Shown here piece after piece: positions 11,880-23,375 of a stretch of DNA of 64,000 bases. The notes under the pieces are model-generated. The model did not search any database and was not told where the DNA came from. It saw nothing but the letters and a program-made list of their open reading frames with translations. Position numbers and translations under genes: made by a program. The first letter of the stretch is position 1. Each line of letters opens with the position of its first letter. Source of the stretch: Pleurodeles waltl (lineage: Eukaryota; Chordata; Amphibia; Caudata; Salamandridae); assembly GCF_031143425.1 (NCBI RefSeq), contig NC_090445.1, positions 1,574,650,049 through 1,574,714,048 of the forward strand. Direction: 5' to 3'.

Positions 11880-13240
11880 TGGTTCTTTGTGTTGGCAGTC
11901 CACGCGGACTCTTGCTGCTGACATGGACTTTCACTGCTGACACAAACAGCAGTCATCGCTGAAGATTCACATTGGCCTTTGAGAGGAGCCCAAAATATCT
12001 AGATGTTTACTTGGAGCACAGAAGGACCACACTCTGCTGCCAGCCAAGAGTCCAGGACCGCAGAGGCACCTATTGGGGATTAGGACTGACTCCAGCAGAG
12101 GCCAGCAGCATGGTTCAGGCAGGTGCTGTTGGAGCTGGTCAGCTGGTTAGTAGCTGGGAAACTTCTGGGAGTTTGTTGTGTCCCTGTAGCTAACAGAAGA
12201 GGGCAGCCAGCTGACCATTGGAGTCACTTCTCGAGATCCTGGTTCAAGACAAGCAGGTCCGGTCTTCCTTCTTCAGAAACAGGGCAGTCCCTATTCTGAA
12301 TCATCTGAATCCTCCACAGATCAAGACGTGTTCATATGAGAGGTTCTGAATGTGCCACTTTTATTCCCAGTGCAAGTGTGTGGGATGCCCTTTTTGTCCA
12401 ACCATCCACCATTTCTGTGTTTGGCACTGTCTAGTAACAAAGGACAGGCAGGCCTAATTGTGAGCTGCATTTGTTAGTGACAGGCCAGTGAGCCCTTAGA
12501 AGTCAGGAAGTGGGTGGCTATAGCCCTGAGTCTTTCTTGATGCTCAGGAAGACTGAATGCAGCCCCAGCAGGACATCTTAGGCAGGAGAGAAACACTCTA
12601 CCCCACACCCAAGGCCCTTTTGTCCCCATGTCTGGAAGGACTGCACAACACACCACAGAAGAGCTATTCACAGTCATGTGACCCTGGACACTGGCAGAAA
12701 AACATTTGTTTTAGGCAGAAAAATGTCAACTTTCTACAAGTGGCATTTTTAACATAGTAACTTAAATCTGTCTTTACCATTAAAGAGAATTCTAAATTAC
12801 AATTCAATTGAGTGGAAGGAGCATTTCTCTATCTGTTCCCAGACTGACGTTATCACTTATTATCACTTATTATGCTTAATAACATAACTCATTGTTAGTC
12901 TATGGGAGGGATAGCCTTACAACATTGAAAAAAAGGACTTTAGGAGTTTTTCACTGCAGGGCATACAAAACGTAAGTACCCATGCCCTACTTCTTAAATA
13001 TAATGCACAATGCCCTATGTGCCTTTGGGGCCTACATTAGGGGGAACATATAAGTAAATCAAATGTATCAATCAGTTGTAGATCAGTTTTACCATGTTTA
13101 GTAGAAAGAGCACAAGCACTTAACCTCTGGTGAGCAGGGGGAAAGTCCACAGAGGCCTAATGTCATAAAAACACGGTCTGCAAAAACAGGGAGGTGAAGG
13201 CAAACAGTCTGGGGGCAAATTACACCACACATGCCTGCCT
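11880..13240 (-). repeat. Old LTR-like repeat, second copy
   Basis: On the minus strand the block near 13100-13230 reads CCCCAGACTGTTTGCC, then AAGTGCTTGTGCTC and AAACATGGTAA. It later contains TGCCACTTGTAGAAAGT, the same order as in the solo LTR at 53495-55620 and the copy at 1-1500. Termini and target duplication are not recognisable, so limits are approximate. No coding content. Confidence 0.5.
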
Positions 13241-13649
13241 TTCTGAATCGTTAAGTCATGACATTTTTCATGCAGATTACATACTTATTTACAGGAAAGC
13301 TTTGTAAACCATGTACATAACTTGTTTTGTTCGTGAGTGGCCCAGCAACAAACATGTGGAGCAGTTATCCTTATTGTATCCTGAGTTTGCAGGGATTTGT
13401 GACTAATTATAGATGGAAGGAGTGAATGACACCCTTCTAGTTGAAGGGATGAGTTTATTTTCATTCTTTCTATTCCAAAATAGTGATGCCTGGATGATGT
13501 CATTAGCTACACCCCGTGAATTAAAGGAATATGTATTTTTAGAGATTGAGTGGAACCATGGAATAATTACTCTGAGGCCCGTTTCAGGGAGAAGTATTCT
13601 CTACAAAACCCCACATCAAAATGTGAATTGGGAGAAGCAACACTAGACA

Positions 13650-13840
13650 TATAGTAAGTATGCTGGGACTTCCTGATTCTTGGTGAACCAGGGAGCTGGG
13701 ATTGAATTCTGTAGGAACCATGCAGAAGATGTTGAATGCTGATCGAAAAAGGCAAAGGAAACTGAATTTCTGTAGGAACACAGAGTTGGGACTGAATCCC
13801 TGTAGAACCACCAAGTTGACATCGAGTCCCAAAAAACAGA
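13650..13840 (+). repeat. Degenerate tandem repeat of about 50 bp
   Basis: Variants of GGGA(C/T)TGAAT(T/C)C(T/C)GTAG(G)AACC recur three to four times. Copies are diverged and no function is implied. Confidence 0.5.
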
Positions 13841-14597
13841 GGTAAAATCTGCCTTCTATGACATAATATCAAGGTAAAACAAATTGTTGAAAAATACAGT
13901 GGTGGTTGGTGACCTTTGAAAGTGGTGGGGTTTACAGGTTCAGGACGAGTGCCCTGTGGTGAGGGAGCATGGCCAGCGAGCCTGTGCGTCATAAGAAGAG
14001 GAGTTCTGAGGGTGGGTTCTCCCCCAGGGCAAATTTTGACAAAAGAGTGGGCAAATTTGAGAAAGCAAGAAGTGGGTGCAGCGGTCCCGCATATCACTCA
14101 TGGGAATCGACCCACCTCCTGTTTTCCATCAACCTTATGCCATGCTTGTGTAGTGTGGGAGCAATGGTCCTCTATATCACCCAGGATATGAAGGCACATC
14201 AAGGTCTTCATAACCTTCATGGTGTGTTTGTGTAGTGTGGGAGAAAATGGTTCCCCCATCACACAGGAGATGGACGCACCCTGGAGCTACCAGCTCTTCT
14301 GATGTATGTAGAACCTGGTAGCAACAAAGAACCCCTCAGGAAATGGTGAAACCCCGAGGTCTAAGTGAGTTTAAAGGCATGTTAGTGTAATAAGGTAATG
14401 AAAAGCCTCCCCTCCCCCAGTAGTCTAAATTGGTGGCACCTCCTCATTTGCTCACAGCACCACTTCTTAAAATGATGTACTTTCAGGTCTCCATATTCTT
14501 TAGGTCATGTTTTTACAATCTGGTAACTACAGGGGGAAACATCATTTACCACAAAGTCTACACCACGCTCTACCTTTACAGTGTGGTCTGTACAACG

Positions 14598-14822
14598 ACC
14601 TGTCTTTACCTCTGCATTCCTTTACCACACAAGTCTTTATAACTACTTGTCTTAGGGGAAGCGGCATTGGACTTCGAAGTCCAATGCTTTCACTGCTGTT
14701 GCGCAGACTGGAGTTGGAATAGTAATTTCTACCTCTCCAAAGTCCAGCGCTTTCCCCTAAGGCAAAGTGGTTGTGCATTGTAAAGACTTGTGTGGGAAAG
14801 GAATGCAGTGGTAAAGACTGGC
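14598..14822. repeat. Fold-back element
   Basis: The left arm (14598-14658, GTCTTTACC...GCATTCCTTTACCACACAAG) is the inverted partner of the right arm (14751-14822). Between them lie a 24-bp perfect palindrome GCATTGGACTTCGAAGTCCA (continuing TGC) near 14666-14689 and paired CTTAGGGGAA / TTCCCCTAAG ends. It is probably a non-autonomous DNA transposon; its family is unclear. Confidence 0.6.
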
Positions 14823-14882
14823 CATTTTAAAGACCCCATTGTAAAGCCATGCATTGTAATGGCTTTTGGGGTTCGATCATTC

Positions 14883-15361
14883 ATGAATTACAAGAAAAAG
14901 GTAGCTGTGCTTACATGTTCGCACATCCCAAGCACACAAATCGAGTAGTAAGGGGAAAAGATATATCATACTCTAACGCAGTGTCCATAGGGTGCCGTAC
15001 TGGTGTTCACACCCAACACCAAGGGTGTGGCTGTCCCAGCTAGCGCACCAGTTAGGACTGAACAGACTTTTTGCAGAAAAACCAAGGCACACCAAAGCAG
15101 TCCGCAGTATTTATAGTATTTACAATAAGTCAAAAAAAGTCCAAGATGCGTCTTGTTATTGGTTGTAGTTTATCCGTCCCACGCCTTGATGATTCCAATA
15201 ACAACAGCCGACACGTGTTTCGTCATCTAGACTTTTTCAAGGCTGTGGAAAGTTGATATAGATAAATAACAGTTCACTGTCATTTTTTGAGACGATAACA
15301 AAAATAATGATGAAAAATGATACTAAAAACCACAGTATCGGTAAATCAAGTGTTAATTAGG
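14883..15361 (-). repeat. Penelope pseudo-LTR, left copy
   Basis: It is collinear with 26720-27183 from TGAATTACAAGAAAA to ATCAAG(T/G)GTTAATT, with scattered substitutions and small indels. It carries a complete hammerhead-like motif at 15205-15245, part of which is deleted in the right copy. Confidence 0.88.
15205..15245 (-). ncRNA. Hammerhead-ribozyme-like motif in the pLTR
   Basis: On the minus strand: CAGCC, then TTGAAAAA at the place of the CUGAUGA box, then stem GTC-TAGAT-GAC, then GAAAC, a minimal ACGTG hairpin, GTC, and GGCTG pairing with the first CAGCC. The order of stem I, box, stem II, GAAA, very short stem III and the GUC cleavage site is that of type I hammerheads described from Penelope-like elements. 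The first core box is degenerate here, so this copy is probably inactive. Confidence 0.6.
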
Positions 15362-17194
15362 GAAGTTTGTTACAAACGGCCATATATGCTGAGTGACCCC
15401 CAAACCCACGGTTAAAAGAATCGAACCGCAAGAAAAAAAATCATATTATTATCTTCTGATATTCATGATGCTCGATTACAGTGAAGTAAGATGAAGAGAA
15501 GGGATAATGGAACACATGTACCAGGATATGATTGTGATATCTCAACTATCAATATAGGAAACCGGTGCCAGTCAGTGAGTAAGTGATGTGAGAAAAGGAT
15601 AGTCAACCGCAGTCCCCATGGTGAAGATTAATCCAATCTAAAATAGCCAACAAACGCTAGCCTGGAGAAACCATAAGACAAAGACATACCAAGTTCAATG
15701 TCGATGTATCCGTAATGGGATTATGATTCACGTTGAGTAGAGTGTTCTTGAGGGGAAAGGCAAAAAACATAGACCAAGTAGTCAAACACGGTATATGTAA
15801 CAGTGAACAGTGTAGCATATACGCCAGTTATATCCTTAACGGTCAGTGGAATGCGTCACCACATATGAAGCACAACAGGCAGCAACAAATAGTGGGCTTC
15901 CGAATATATAGTTGCACCTATTACGAAGGTGTATAAATGAGAAATCACCAAGTGAGTAAAAAAAAAAACAGTCAAAAGACATACCTATTTAATGCTCTCC
16001 TCTGTGTAAAGAGAGAGTTCAATGGAACCCGATAGAAAAGGCCATGCTAAGGCTAGAACATATAGACAAAATGAAAAAATGTTGTTAGGAAACCTGAAAG
16101 GCCCCCAAGAGTATAAAACTGAAAAATCAGGTTAATTGTTTAACATGTGCCAAAACGAATATATTGCCTCCTGTATGAGAATTTCAATTATTCAGGTAGA
16201 AAATATACGAGGAAAGAAAGGAGGTAATCATATAGATTATCCTTAAAGTGGAAGGGAACAAGGGTAGCTACAGTACACTCTTGTAGCACAGAGATCCGTA
16301 AAATAAAAACCATAGTCTCCCTGAAGTAGTATCACCCTTAAAAAAGGGAGTTTATTAGTGAAGCAGCAAAGATAAAGTATGTTAAATATATGCCGTACAT
16401 GGCATCCCTATAACAAGAATCAAAGAAAAGCCATCCAGTAAATCATGATCTATCTAGGCAAAAATATGTGTCACTAGGTAGCGGGACTCAAATAGCCAAA
16501 TGTACAATGCATCCAGTACAGCCAATACATTTTGTAGCGGTGAGAGCCGTAGTCATCTAAAATAAAAATCCGGGGCAAGAACTCCCCGTAGAGTGGCAGG
16601 CTCCAGAGACAATAAATACACAAAGTGCACTGTGAATGCCCAAATTGTAGAAAAGCAACGGTGTCAAATCATATGCTTACCAGTGCGTGAAAAGCGTGTA
16701 GTGCAAAGTAGGTCTCAGTTGTAATGCGAGAGACGCTGGTGAGCCCACATGGATGTAGGAAGATAATGGAAATGGAGAGAGGACAAAAAATTCACAAGAA
16801 GCCCCTCAATGGTGGAAGGAAAATCATGGCACTATCTTGGAAAGAGTATATATAGACAGTATTGTCACTGCACAAATAAGTTTGCAGTGCAATGTGCTGC
16901 ATTATTAGCAGGTGAATTGTACAATACCTGTTAATGTTTTACCAGTATGTAACCAATGGGTGAAAGCATCATCCTCAGGTAACAGTTTTCTTTGGAAAAA
17001 TGTTAGATGTTGAAAAACAGGAATAAACAAGGTGTCACTACACAAAAAGCAATACAATTAGTGAAAGAAAAGGGGCCTCATCTTCAGTATAAGTGGTCAC
17101 TCAATACAGTCATATACTCATGTAGAGATGAACTGTATTATATATAAAAGGCTCATTAAATTACACAGGATATAAACATCATAGTTATATATCA
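15362..17194 (-). other. Penelope 3' non-coding region
   Basis: AT-rich sequence between the left pLTR and the endonuclease remnant, with no coding frame of note. The part at 16573-16645 reappears in inverted orientation at about 27178-27258, which shows it belongs to the element. Confidence 0.6.
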
Positions 17195-17705
17195 TTAATG
17201 GTTCACTCCCCTAGGAAACCATGTAGGTCCTTCTCTGTATTAAGACCTTCTTCCACTGCTTTAAGTCTAATAATCCATTTGCTTTCCAAACATCTCAACA
17301 TCAGTGTTTTATTTCTGCCCCGTGGCAAATTGCCTATTGTGTCAATACCAAAGAAAGAAATGCCTAACACTTCTCTTTTGCCATGTGGAATGTTTTAAGG
17401 GGTTGCGAAGGGACAATCCCTAATGTTGTTTCTAATCGCCCTTATATGGTCTTGCATCCTCTCTTTGAGTGATTGTGCTACCAATGTAGATATGTCCACA
17501 CACACATTGAAGACAATAGACCACATGCCTGGTATTACAGTTGCTAAATTTCGTGATTCTATGTGAGACTTTGGTGTTGTGCTGAAAAGTGACCATCTTG
17601 TCCCTGGCGTAGCAGAAGATATTGCAAAGACCACACTTGTAAAATCCACAGGGTGGTTAGGGTAGCCATGTTGTCTTGGTATCTGGCAGTAAAAATCTGT
17701 GACAT
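17195..17705 (-). pseudogene. GIY-YIG endonuclease remnant of the Penelope element
   Basis: One minus-strand frame shows a Cys-rich lead (CGLCNIF) and the core VVYCLQC...GHIYIGST, the Penelope variant of GIY-YIG (Y-I-G after the CxxC-G pair). The following helix with basic residues, KERMQDHIRAI, lies in a different frame, so a frameshift splits the catalytic domain. Downstream, phrases such as FGIDTIGN and LRCLESKWI recall the usual PLE tail. The enzyme would nick target DNA to prime reverse transcription. No intact protein is possible from this copy. Confidence 0.75.
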
Positions 17706-17708
17706 AGA

Positions 17709-17878
17709 GGGCCTGATTACGACTTCGGCGGAGGGGATTACTCAGTCCCAAATGTGACGGATATCCCACCCGCCGAATTACAAGTTCCATAGGATATAAT
17801 GGACTCGTAATTCGGCAGTGGGATATCCGTCACATTTGGGACAGAGTAATCCCCTCCGCCAACGTCTTAATCAGGCCC
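17709..17878. mobile_element. 170-bp near-palindromic Harbinger-type MITE
   Basis: The element reads GGGCCTGATTACGAC...GGCGGAGGGGATTAC inward from the left and the complementary series inward from the right, so almost the entire length folds on itself. AGA flanks both ends (17706-17708, 17879-17881), a 3-bp duplication. It is inserted between the RT tail and the endonuclease of the Penelope element. Confidence 0.85.
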
Positions 17879-17881
17879 AGA

Positions 17882-18656
17882 GTGTCCATTAGTGTACAAC
17901 CCCTACAGAGTGTTGTTCTAGGTCTAGGTGTGGTCCCTTCCTTCAAAGTATTGTCCATTAGTAGGAAAAACCAATGCCTGTGCAAACGTTTATGATCTGA
18001 GGACTGAGTACACTGAATGGAATAAAGAAAGACAGTTACTGTGTTCATTCTGTTTGTCCTTATTGGAGGTAGTGAAAGAGTGTCATGTTTCATTTTTTTT
18101 TATCCTATTGCTAGTCCCAGATATTATGCTATTGGGATAACCCAGTGTCTTGAACCGGTGCTCCATTCGATGTAATTCACTCAAGAATACCCCATCCTGA
18201 CTGCAATTGTGCCTGATTCTTGTGGCTTCTCCATAGGGGATGGCCCTGATTTGTGATTGTGGATGAGAGCTCTTGGTGTGTAGTATGAAATTACAGGCTG
18301 TGGGTTTCCTGTAAATCCTAGAGCAAATTTAGTTGTTGTCTATGTACAAAGTAACATCAAGGTAGTTGATAAGAGTAGTACTGTGTTGACTAGAAAATGT
18401 AATATTGTACATGTTCTTATTCAAGTGTTGGATAAACTGGGAAAGGGAGTCTGAGTCGCCACCCCAAAACATGAATACATCGTCAATGTATCTACCCCAA
18501 TAGATGACATGATTAATTAAATCTGGAGGACAATTCTGCCACAAACTTGTTTTTTCATAAAAAGACCTAATACAAATTTGCAAAAGATGGAGAGAATTTA
18601 GCCCCCATAGCCACTCCCTGTATTTGTTAGTACCATGCTCCATTGTGTGTAAACAC
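17882..18656 (-). pseudogene. Penelope reverse transcriptase, C-terminal part
   Basis: From 18656 down to 18330 a minus-strand frame includes RSFYEKTSLW and the RT motif C box GRYIDDVFMFW, with the catalytic Asp pair, followed by a motif with LDVTLYID. A stop at 18330 ends that frame. Further down (18093-17900) RLHRHWFFLL and RPRTTLCRG match the usual linker before the PLE endonuclease. Upstream continuity is broken by the Harbinger inserted at 18660. Multiple stops and frame changes mark it as a pseudogene. Confidence 0.8.
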
Positions 18657-18988
18657 ATTGGGGGTCATTACAACCCTGGCGGACGGTGTTAAAGCTGCGG
18701 TAAAACCGCCAACAGGCCAGCGGTAAAAAAATGGGAATTATGACCGTGGCGGAAACCGCCAACAAAGACAGACACTTTAACACTCCGACCGCCACGGTGG
18801 TACAGACAAACAGCGCGGCGGTCACCGCCAACAGACAGGCGGGAGACAATGTACCACCCACAGTATCACAACCTACCAATCCGCCACCTTTTCCGGGGCG
18901 GATTCACAGCGGATAAAAACTCGGCGGAAACAGCCATTTCAAAGGGAAAACACTCACCTCTACACACTCCACGAGGAACGACAACACC

Positions 18989-19071
18989 ATGGAGCCGGAA
19001 CTCCATATTTTTCCTGCACTAGTCTTCCTGCTCCTATACGAGGATCATCAACGCCAGCGGCGAAGACAACG
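18989..19071 (+). pseudogene. Harbinger transposase exon 1 (element 1)
   Basis: An ATG at 18989 opens 27 codons plus two bases, beginning MEPELHIFPALVFLLL and ending in a basic QRQRRRQ stretch, followed directly by a consensus donor GTGAGT at 19072. The same 83-nt exon with its donor is at 29479-29561 in element 2. There it is in phase with exon 2 at 40404, which is why I read it as the transposase start. In element 1 the exon itself is open, but the exons it should splice to are deleted. Confidence 0.62.
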
Positions 19072-19284
19072 GTGAGTACTGCACCTACGACATAGAGGAG
19101 GCAAAAGATAGGGACACACACACACAACACCCCCACCCCCACCCCGACCCTCACCCACTACAACACACACACCAATGCATATCCAAACATTACAGTAACA
19201 ACCCCCAACCCCCCCGGAAGAATGCAAAGACAAAAGGAAATGAGTGGAACCATTGTAATATATCAAAATACAGTAACCAAATAA

Positions 19285-19287
<3 letters not shown>

Positions 19288-19330
<43 letters not shown>
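19288..19330. repeat. (TA)n microsatellite
   Basis: About 20 uninterrupted TA dinucleotides followed by TACATATACAC, within the left part of Harbinger element 1. Confidence 0.95.
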
Positions 19331-19331
<1 letters not shown>

Positions 19332-19564
19332 CACATTAAACAAAATATACACCACGATTAGTAGTGCAGGTAATGCACCATTCATTGTCCGTGAACCACT
19401 GGGCCCAAAATGCATGGGCGAGGCCCACACTAGATACCTGATCAAAACGGAGAGAACACTGCAGGGGCATCAGATAGAAATACAGCAGGCACCTCAGGTG
19501 GAATGTAAGGGGGGCACCTCAGCCGGATGAGTGCACCACGCCAGATCCACGAGGGGGCTCCATG

Positions 19565-20000
19565 CCCATTGATGTATCCTGGGGAGTGCAAAGCCACAGT
19601 CTCTCAAGTCTCTACAGTGGGTGGGTTGCCCACTGTACCATCCTGGGGAGTGCAAAGCCACAGTCTCTCAAGTCTCTCCAGTGGGTGGTTTGTCCACTGT
19701 ACCATCCTAGGGAGTGCAAAGCCACAGTCTCTCAAGTCTCTACAGTGGGTGGGTTGCCCACTGTACCATCCTGGGGAGTGCAAAGCCACAGTCTCTCAAG
19801 TCTCTACAGTGGGTGGGTTGCCCACTCTACCATCCTGGGGAGTGCAAAGCCACAGTCTCTCAAGTCTTTTCAGTGGGTGGTTTGCCCACTGTACCATCCT
19901 GGGGAGTGCAAAGCCACAGTCTCTCAAGCCTCTACAGTGGGTGGTTTGCCCACTGTACCATCCTGGGGAGTGCAAAGCCACAGTCTCTCAAGTGGATAAC
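19565..20000 (+). repeat. 64-bp subterminal tandem array, seven copies
   Basis: The phrase (G)GGAGTGCAAAGCCACAG starts at 19581, 19645, 19709, 19773, 19837, 19901 and 19965, an exact 64-bp period. Each unit contains the inverted repeat ACAGTGGG...CCCACTGT (one unit has TCTACC). The same array, with five copies, occurs at the equivalent place in Harbinger element 2. Position near the transposon end suggests binding sites for the transposase or Myb-like partner; that is inference. Confidence 0.92.
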
Positions 20001-20262
20001 AGTCTCCACAGGTTCTGGAGGGGGACTGGTGCCCAGAGTGCTTCATCCTGTGAAGGACAGAGGTAGTGGATGCATGTCTCCACTGGTTCTGGAGGGGGAC
20101 TGGTGCCCTGAGTGCTTCATCCTGTTAAGGACAGATGGAGTGGATGCATGTCCCCACTGGTTCTGGAGGGGGACTGGTGCCCAGAGTGCTTCATCCTGTT
20201 AAGGACAGACGGAGTGGATGCTATTTTCCACTGTTCTGGAGGGGGACTGGTGCCCAGAGTGC
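20001..20262 (+). repeat. 74-bp tandem array, four copies
   Basis: GGTTCTGGAGGGGGACTGG recurs at 20011, 20085, 20159 and 20233, a 74-bp period. The corresponding place in element 2 has one unit (about 30300-30375) and then the Ty3 insertion. Confidence 0.9.
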
Positions 20263-20319
20263 ATCACTCACCCCGTGACGGTCCCAGTTGCGTCAATGCT
20301 TCTGCTGCTCATGGGCTAG

Positions 20320-21330
20320 CGGGGCTTGAGTTGGCGGTCTTTGCCCTGCTCAGCAGTGCTTGCCCTGTTCAGCCGTGCTTGCCATGGCGGTCTTTGCCCT
20401 GTTCAGCGGTGCTTGCCCTGTTCAGCGGGGCTTGCCATGGCGGTCTTTGCCCTGTTCAGCGGTGCTTGAGTTTGCAGTTGCTGACCTGTTCAGCGGTGCT
20501 TGCCCTATTCAGCGGTGCTTGCCATGGCGGTCTTTGACGTGTTCAGCGGTGCTTGCCCTGTTCAGTGGGGCTTGCCATGGCGGTCTTTGCCCTGTTCAGC
20601 GGTGCTTGAGTTTGCAGTTTCTGACCTGTTCAGCGGTGCTTGCCCTTTTCAGCGGTGCTTGCCATGGCGGTCTTTGACCTGTTCAGCGGTGCTTGCCCTG
20701 TTCAGCGGTGCTTGCCATGGCGGTCTTTGACCTGTTCAGCGGTGCTTGAGTTTGCAGTTTCTGCCCTGTTCAGCGTTGCTTGCCCTGTTCAGCGGTGCTT
20801 GCCATGGCTGTCTTTGCCCTGTTCAGCGGTGCTTGAGTTTGCAGTTTCTGACCTGTTCAGCGGTGCTTGCCCTGTTCAGCGGAGCTTGCCATGGCAGTCC
20901 TTCAATGCCCAGCTGGGCTGGGGCTGGCGGTCCTTCATTGGGCAGCTGGGCTGTGGCTGCCTGGGCCCTCCTGGGCAGCTGGGCTGTGGCTGCCGAGGCC
21001 CTCCTGGGCAGCTGTGCTGTGGCTGGCGGTGGCCTCCTGGCCAGTGACTCTGGCGGTGGCCTCCTGGCCAGTGATGATTGGGCTGGCCTCCTGGGCAGTG
21101 ACTCTGGCGGTGGCCTCCTGGCCAGTGATGATTGGGCTGCCCTCTGACTCTGGCGGTGGCCTCCTGGCCAGTGACGATCGGGCTCGCCTCCTGGGCACTG
21201 ACTCTGGCGGTGGCCTCCTGGCCAGTGAAGATCGGGCTGTCCTCCTGGGCAGTGACTCTGGCGGTGGCCTACTGGCCAGTGACGATTGGGCTGGCCGTGG
21301 CCTCCTGGGCAGCGGGGATGATGGCGGTCT
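20320..21330. repeat. GC-rich compound minisatellite of Harbinger element 1
   Basis: From 20320 to 20895, 19-bp blocks of the type TTCAGCGGTGCTTGCCCTG alternate with GCCATGGCGGTCTTTG spacers. From 20900 to 21330 GGGCAGCTGGGCTGTGGCTG and TGGCCAGTGA-type units follow. They correspond to the 30- and 33-bp coding repeats of the Myb-like gene 2 tail in element 2 (36490-37345), but here the periods no longer keep one reading frame. Long frames across this block are repeat artefacts. Confidence 0.85.
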
Positions 21331-21898
21331 TCTCCACCGTGCTGCTCCTCCCAGACTTTGGCGATTTCTTCTGCCCCTTCCCCACATTCCTGCCTACTAC
21401 AAGTACTTTCACACTTCTACCTCTATCCTGTCTGTCGATTTCAACCAGTATATGGTAACTGAGTTGTACATTTCCATTACGGTTTCACAGGTGTGGTTTC
21501 CAACGTGTGTCATCTGCTTAGATTCCTCATGGACTTGAGATGTGTGATATAGGTATGTTGACATTACATTTGAGAACACATTTTGTCACTGTCATTGCTA
21601 ATACACATTTTGGAAATCACAGACTGACTCCAGATTGTTTTGTGCTTCAAGGGTGTTTATTGCAGTGCTCAATATTGGAGGAGGGTTGTAAAATGGTGAG
21701 GGGTGATGGTGGAGGAATGTCCATGGCAGAGTCCAGTCTATTAGTCTCACAGGTGCATTGCCCATATGGGCAAAGGAAGTGGAGATGGGGCAGTTCCAAT
21801 ATGGACAGGGTTACAAAGTGGGACAGTAGGATGACAATCAGGGTGGTCTCATTTCTTGGCGGGGGTCTTTGCATCGTGCTCTGTCTTGTTCCTGGACC

Positions 21899-23375
21899 TC
21901 AGGGACCGTTTGTGGGGTGGTTCTCCGTCTGCAGGGGGTGGGGTGCTGGTGTGGTGGTCCTGTGGCGGTGCCTCCTGTCCACTAGCGCCGGCGGAGGTGG
22001 TGGGCAGTTCTTCGTCCATGCTAGTGTCAGGGGCCCTTGGAGTGCCACAGTGACCCTCCTGGTGTTAAGTATCTCCTTCAGCACCCCTACGATGGTGCCC
22101 AGGGCGGTGCTGATGGTTCTGAGTTCCTCCCTGAACCCCAAATACTGTTCCTCCTGCAGCCGCTGGGTCTCCTGAAACTTGGCCAGTACCGTTGCCATGG
22201 TCTCCTGGGAGTGGTGGTATGCTCCCATGATGGAGGAGAGGGCCTCGTGGAGAGTGGGTTCCCTAGGCCTGTCCGCCCCCTGTCGCACAGCAGCCCTCCC
22301 AGTTCCCCTGTGTTCCTGGGCCTCCGTCCCCTGGACCGTGTGCCCACTACCACTGCCCCCAGGTCCCTGTTGTTGTTAGGGTGGTGGGTTATCCTGGGTT
22401 CCCTGTAGTGGTGGACACACAGTTGATTGACGTGTCCTGGGTACGGAGGTATGGGCCTGCTGGGTGGGTGCTGTGCTGGTGTTACCATAGGGTGGAAGCT
22501 CTGTGGTGGCCTGTGACTGGGTGTGGGGAACCGACTGTCCCGAGGCCCACAATGGTCCGGGCTGGTCATCTGGATCCAGTTGGACAGAGCTGCTGTCATC
22601 ACTGTGGGCCTCTTCTGTGGGTGGGGTGGAGATGTCTGGACCCTCCTGTCTGGTGACGTTGGGTAGTGGTCCTGCAGGGTTGTAAAAGCATGATTATTGC
22701 ATCTGTGTGTGTCATTGTGTGCAATGGGTGGGTGACCATGTACCCCAGTGCAAGCACTCCTGTGTGGGGGCTTGTGTGATGATGGTTGAGGGTGGTGTTA
22801 TGGGTATGTGCAGTGGGCATGCTTTAGTGATGGGTGTTCATGCTTTGTTGTGTCATGCAGGGCCTGGTGTTGGGATGGGTGGTTTGTGTTATTAGTACAT
22901 ATGTGAGGAGTTGGAGTGATAGGGGAGGGGGCGAGGGTGGGGGTCTGTGATAGCATGCAGGTAGGGTGGGGGATATGATAGTTAAGATTTGACTTACCAG
23001 AGTCCATTCCTCCACCGACTCCTGCGAGGCCCTCAGGATGCAGAATAGTCAAGCCCTGCTCGTCCCATGTTGTCAGTTGTGGGGGAGGAGGTGGGGGTCC
23101 GCTGCCAGTCCGCTGTACCGCGATGTAGTGTCTGGAGGCCAGGGAACGCACCTTTTCCGTAGGTCGTTCCACCTCTTCCTGATGTCCTCTCTATTTCTTG
23201 GGTGCTGCCCCACTGCGTTGACCCTGTCGACTATTCTTCGCCATAGCTCCATCTTCCTAGCTATGGAGGTGTGCTGCACCTGGGATCCAAATAGCTGTGG
23301 CTCTACCCAGACGATTTCCTCCACCATGACCCTGAGCTCCTCCTCCGAGAACCTGGGGTGTCTTTGCCGGGCCAT
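21899..23375 (-). pseudogene. Harbinger Myb/SANT-like protein 1 (element 1)
   Basis: Two exons on the minus strand. Exon 1 runs from ATG at 23375 to 22998, where donor GTAAGT follows. Exon 2 starts at 22671 after an acceptor (TGCAG) and stops at 21899. The N-terminal part, beginning MARQRHPRFSEEELRVMVEE and including DIRKRWNDLR, is a Myb/SANT-like DNA-binding domain of the Myb_DNA-bind_5 kind. The C-terminal part (HEALSSIMGAYHHSQETM onward, with FREELRTI) is a predicted coiled coil. In Harbinger elements such a protein brings the transposase to the transposon ends and the nucleus. A one-base loss near 23160, compared with element 2, shifts the frame after the DNA-binding domain. Confidence 0.82.

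Noticed and set aside
19565..20000. Regular repeat array that might suggest CRISPR
   Set aside because: Units are contiguous 64-bp repeats without unique spacers, inside a eukaryotic DNA transposon.
19527..20202. Overlapping plus-strand frames of 140-180 codons
   Set aside because: They arise from the 64-bp array, which does not keep one frame (64 is not a multiple of three), so all three frames look similar.
20360..21538. Plus-strand frames of 100-220 codons rich in Cys/Ser/Ala
   Set aside because: They are created by the GC-rich 19-bp and related arrays of Harbinger element 1. There is no conserved domain or splice support.
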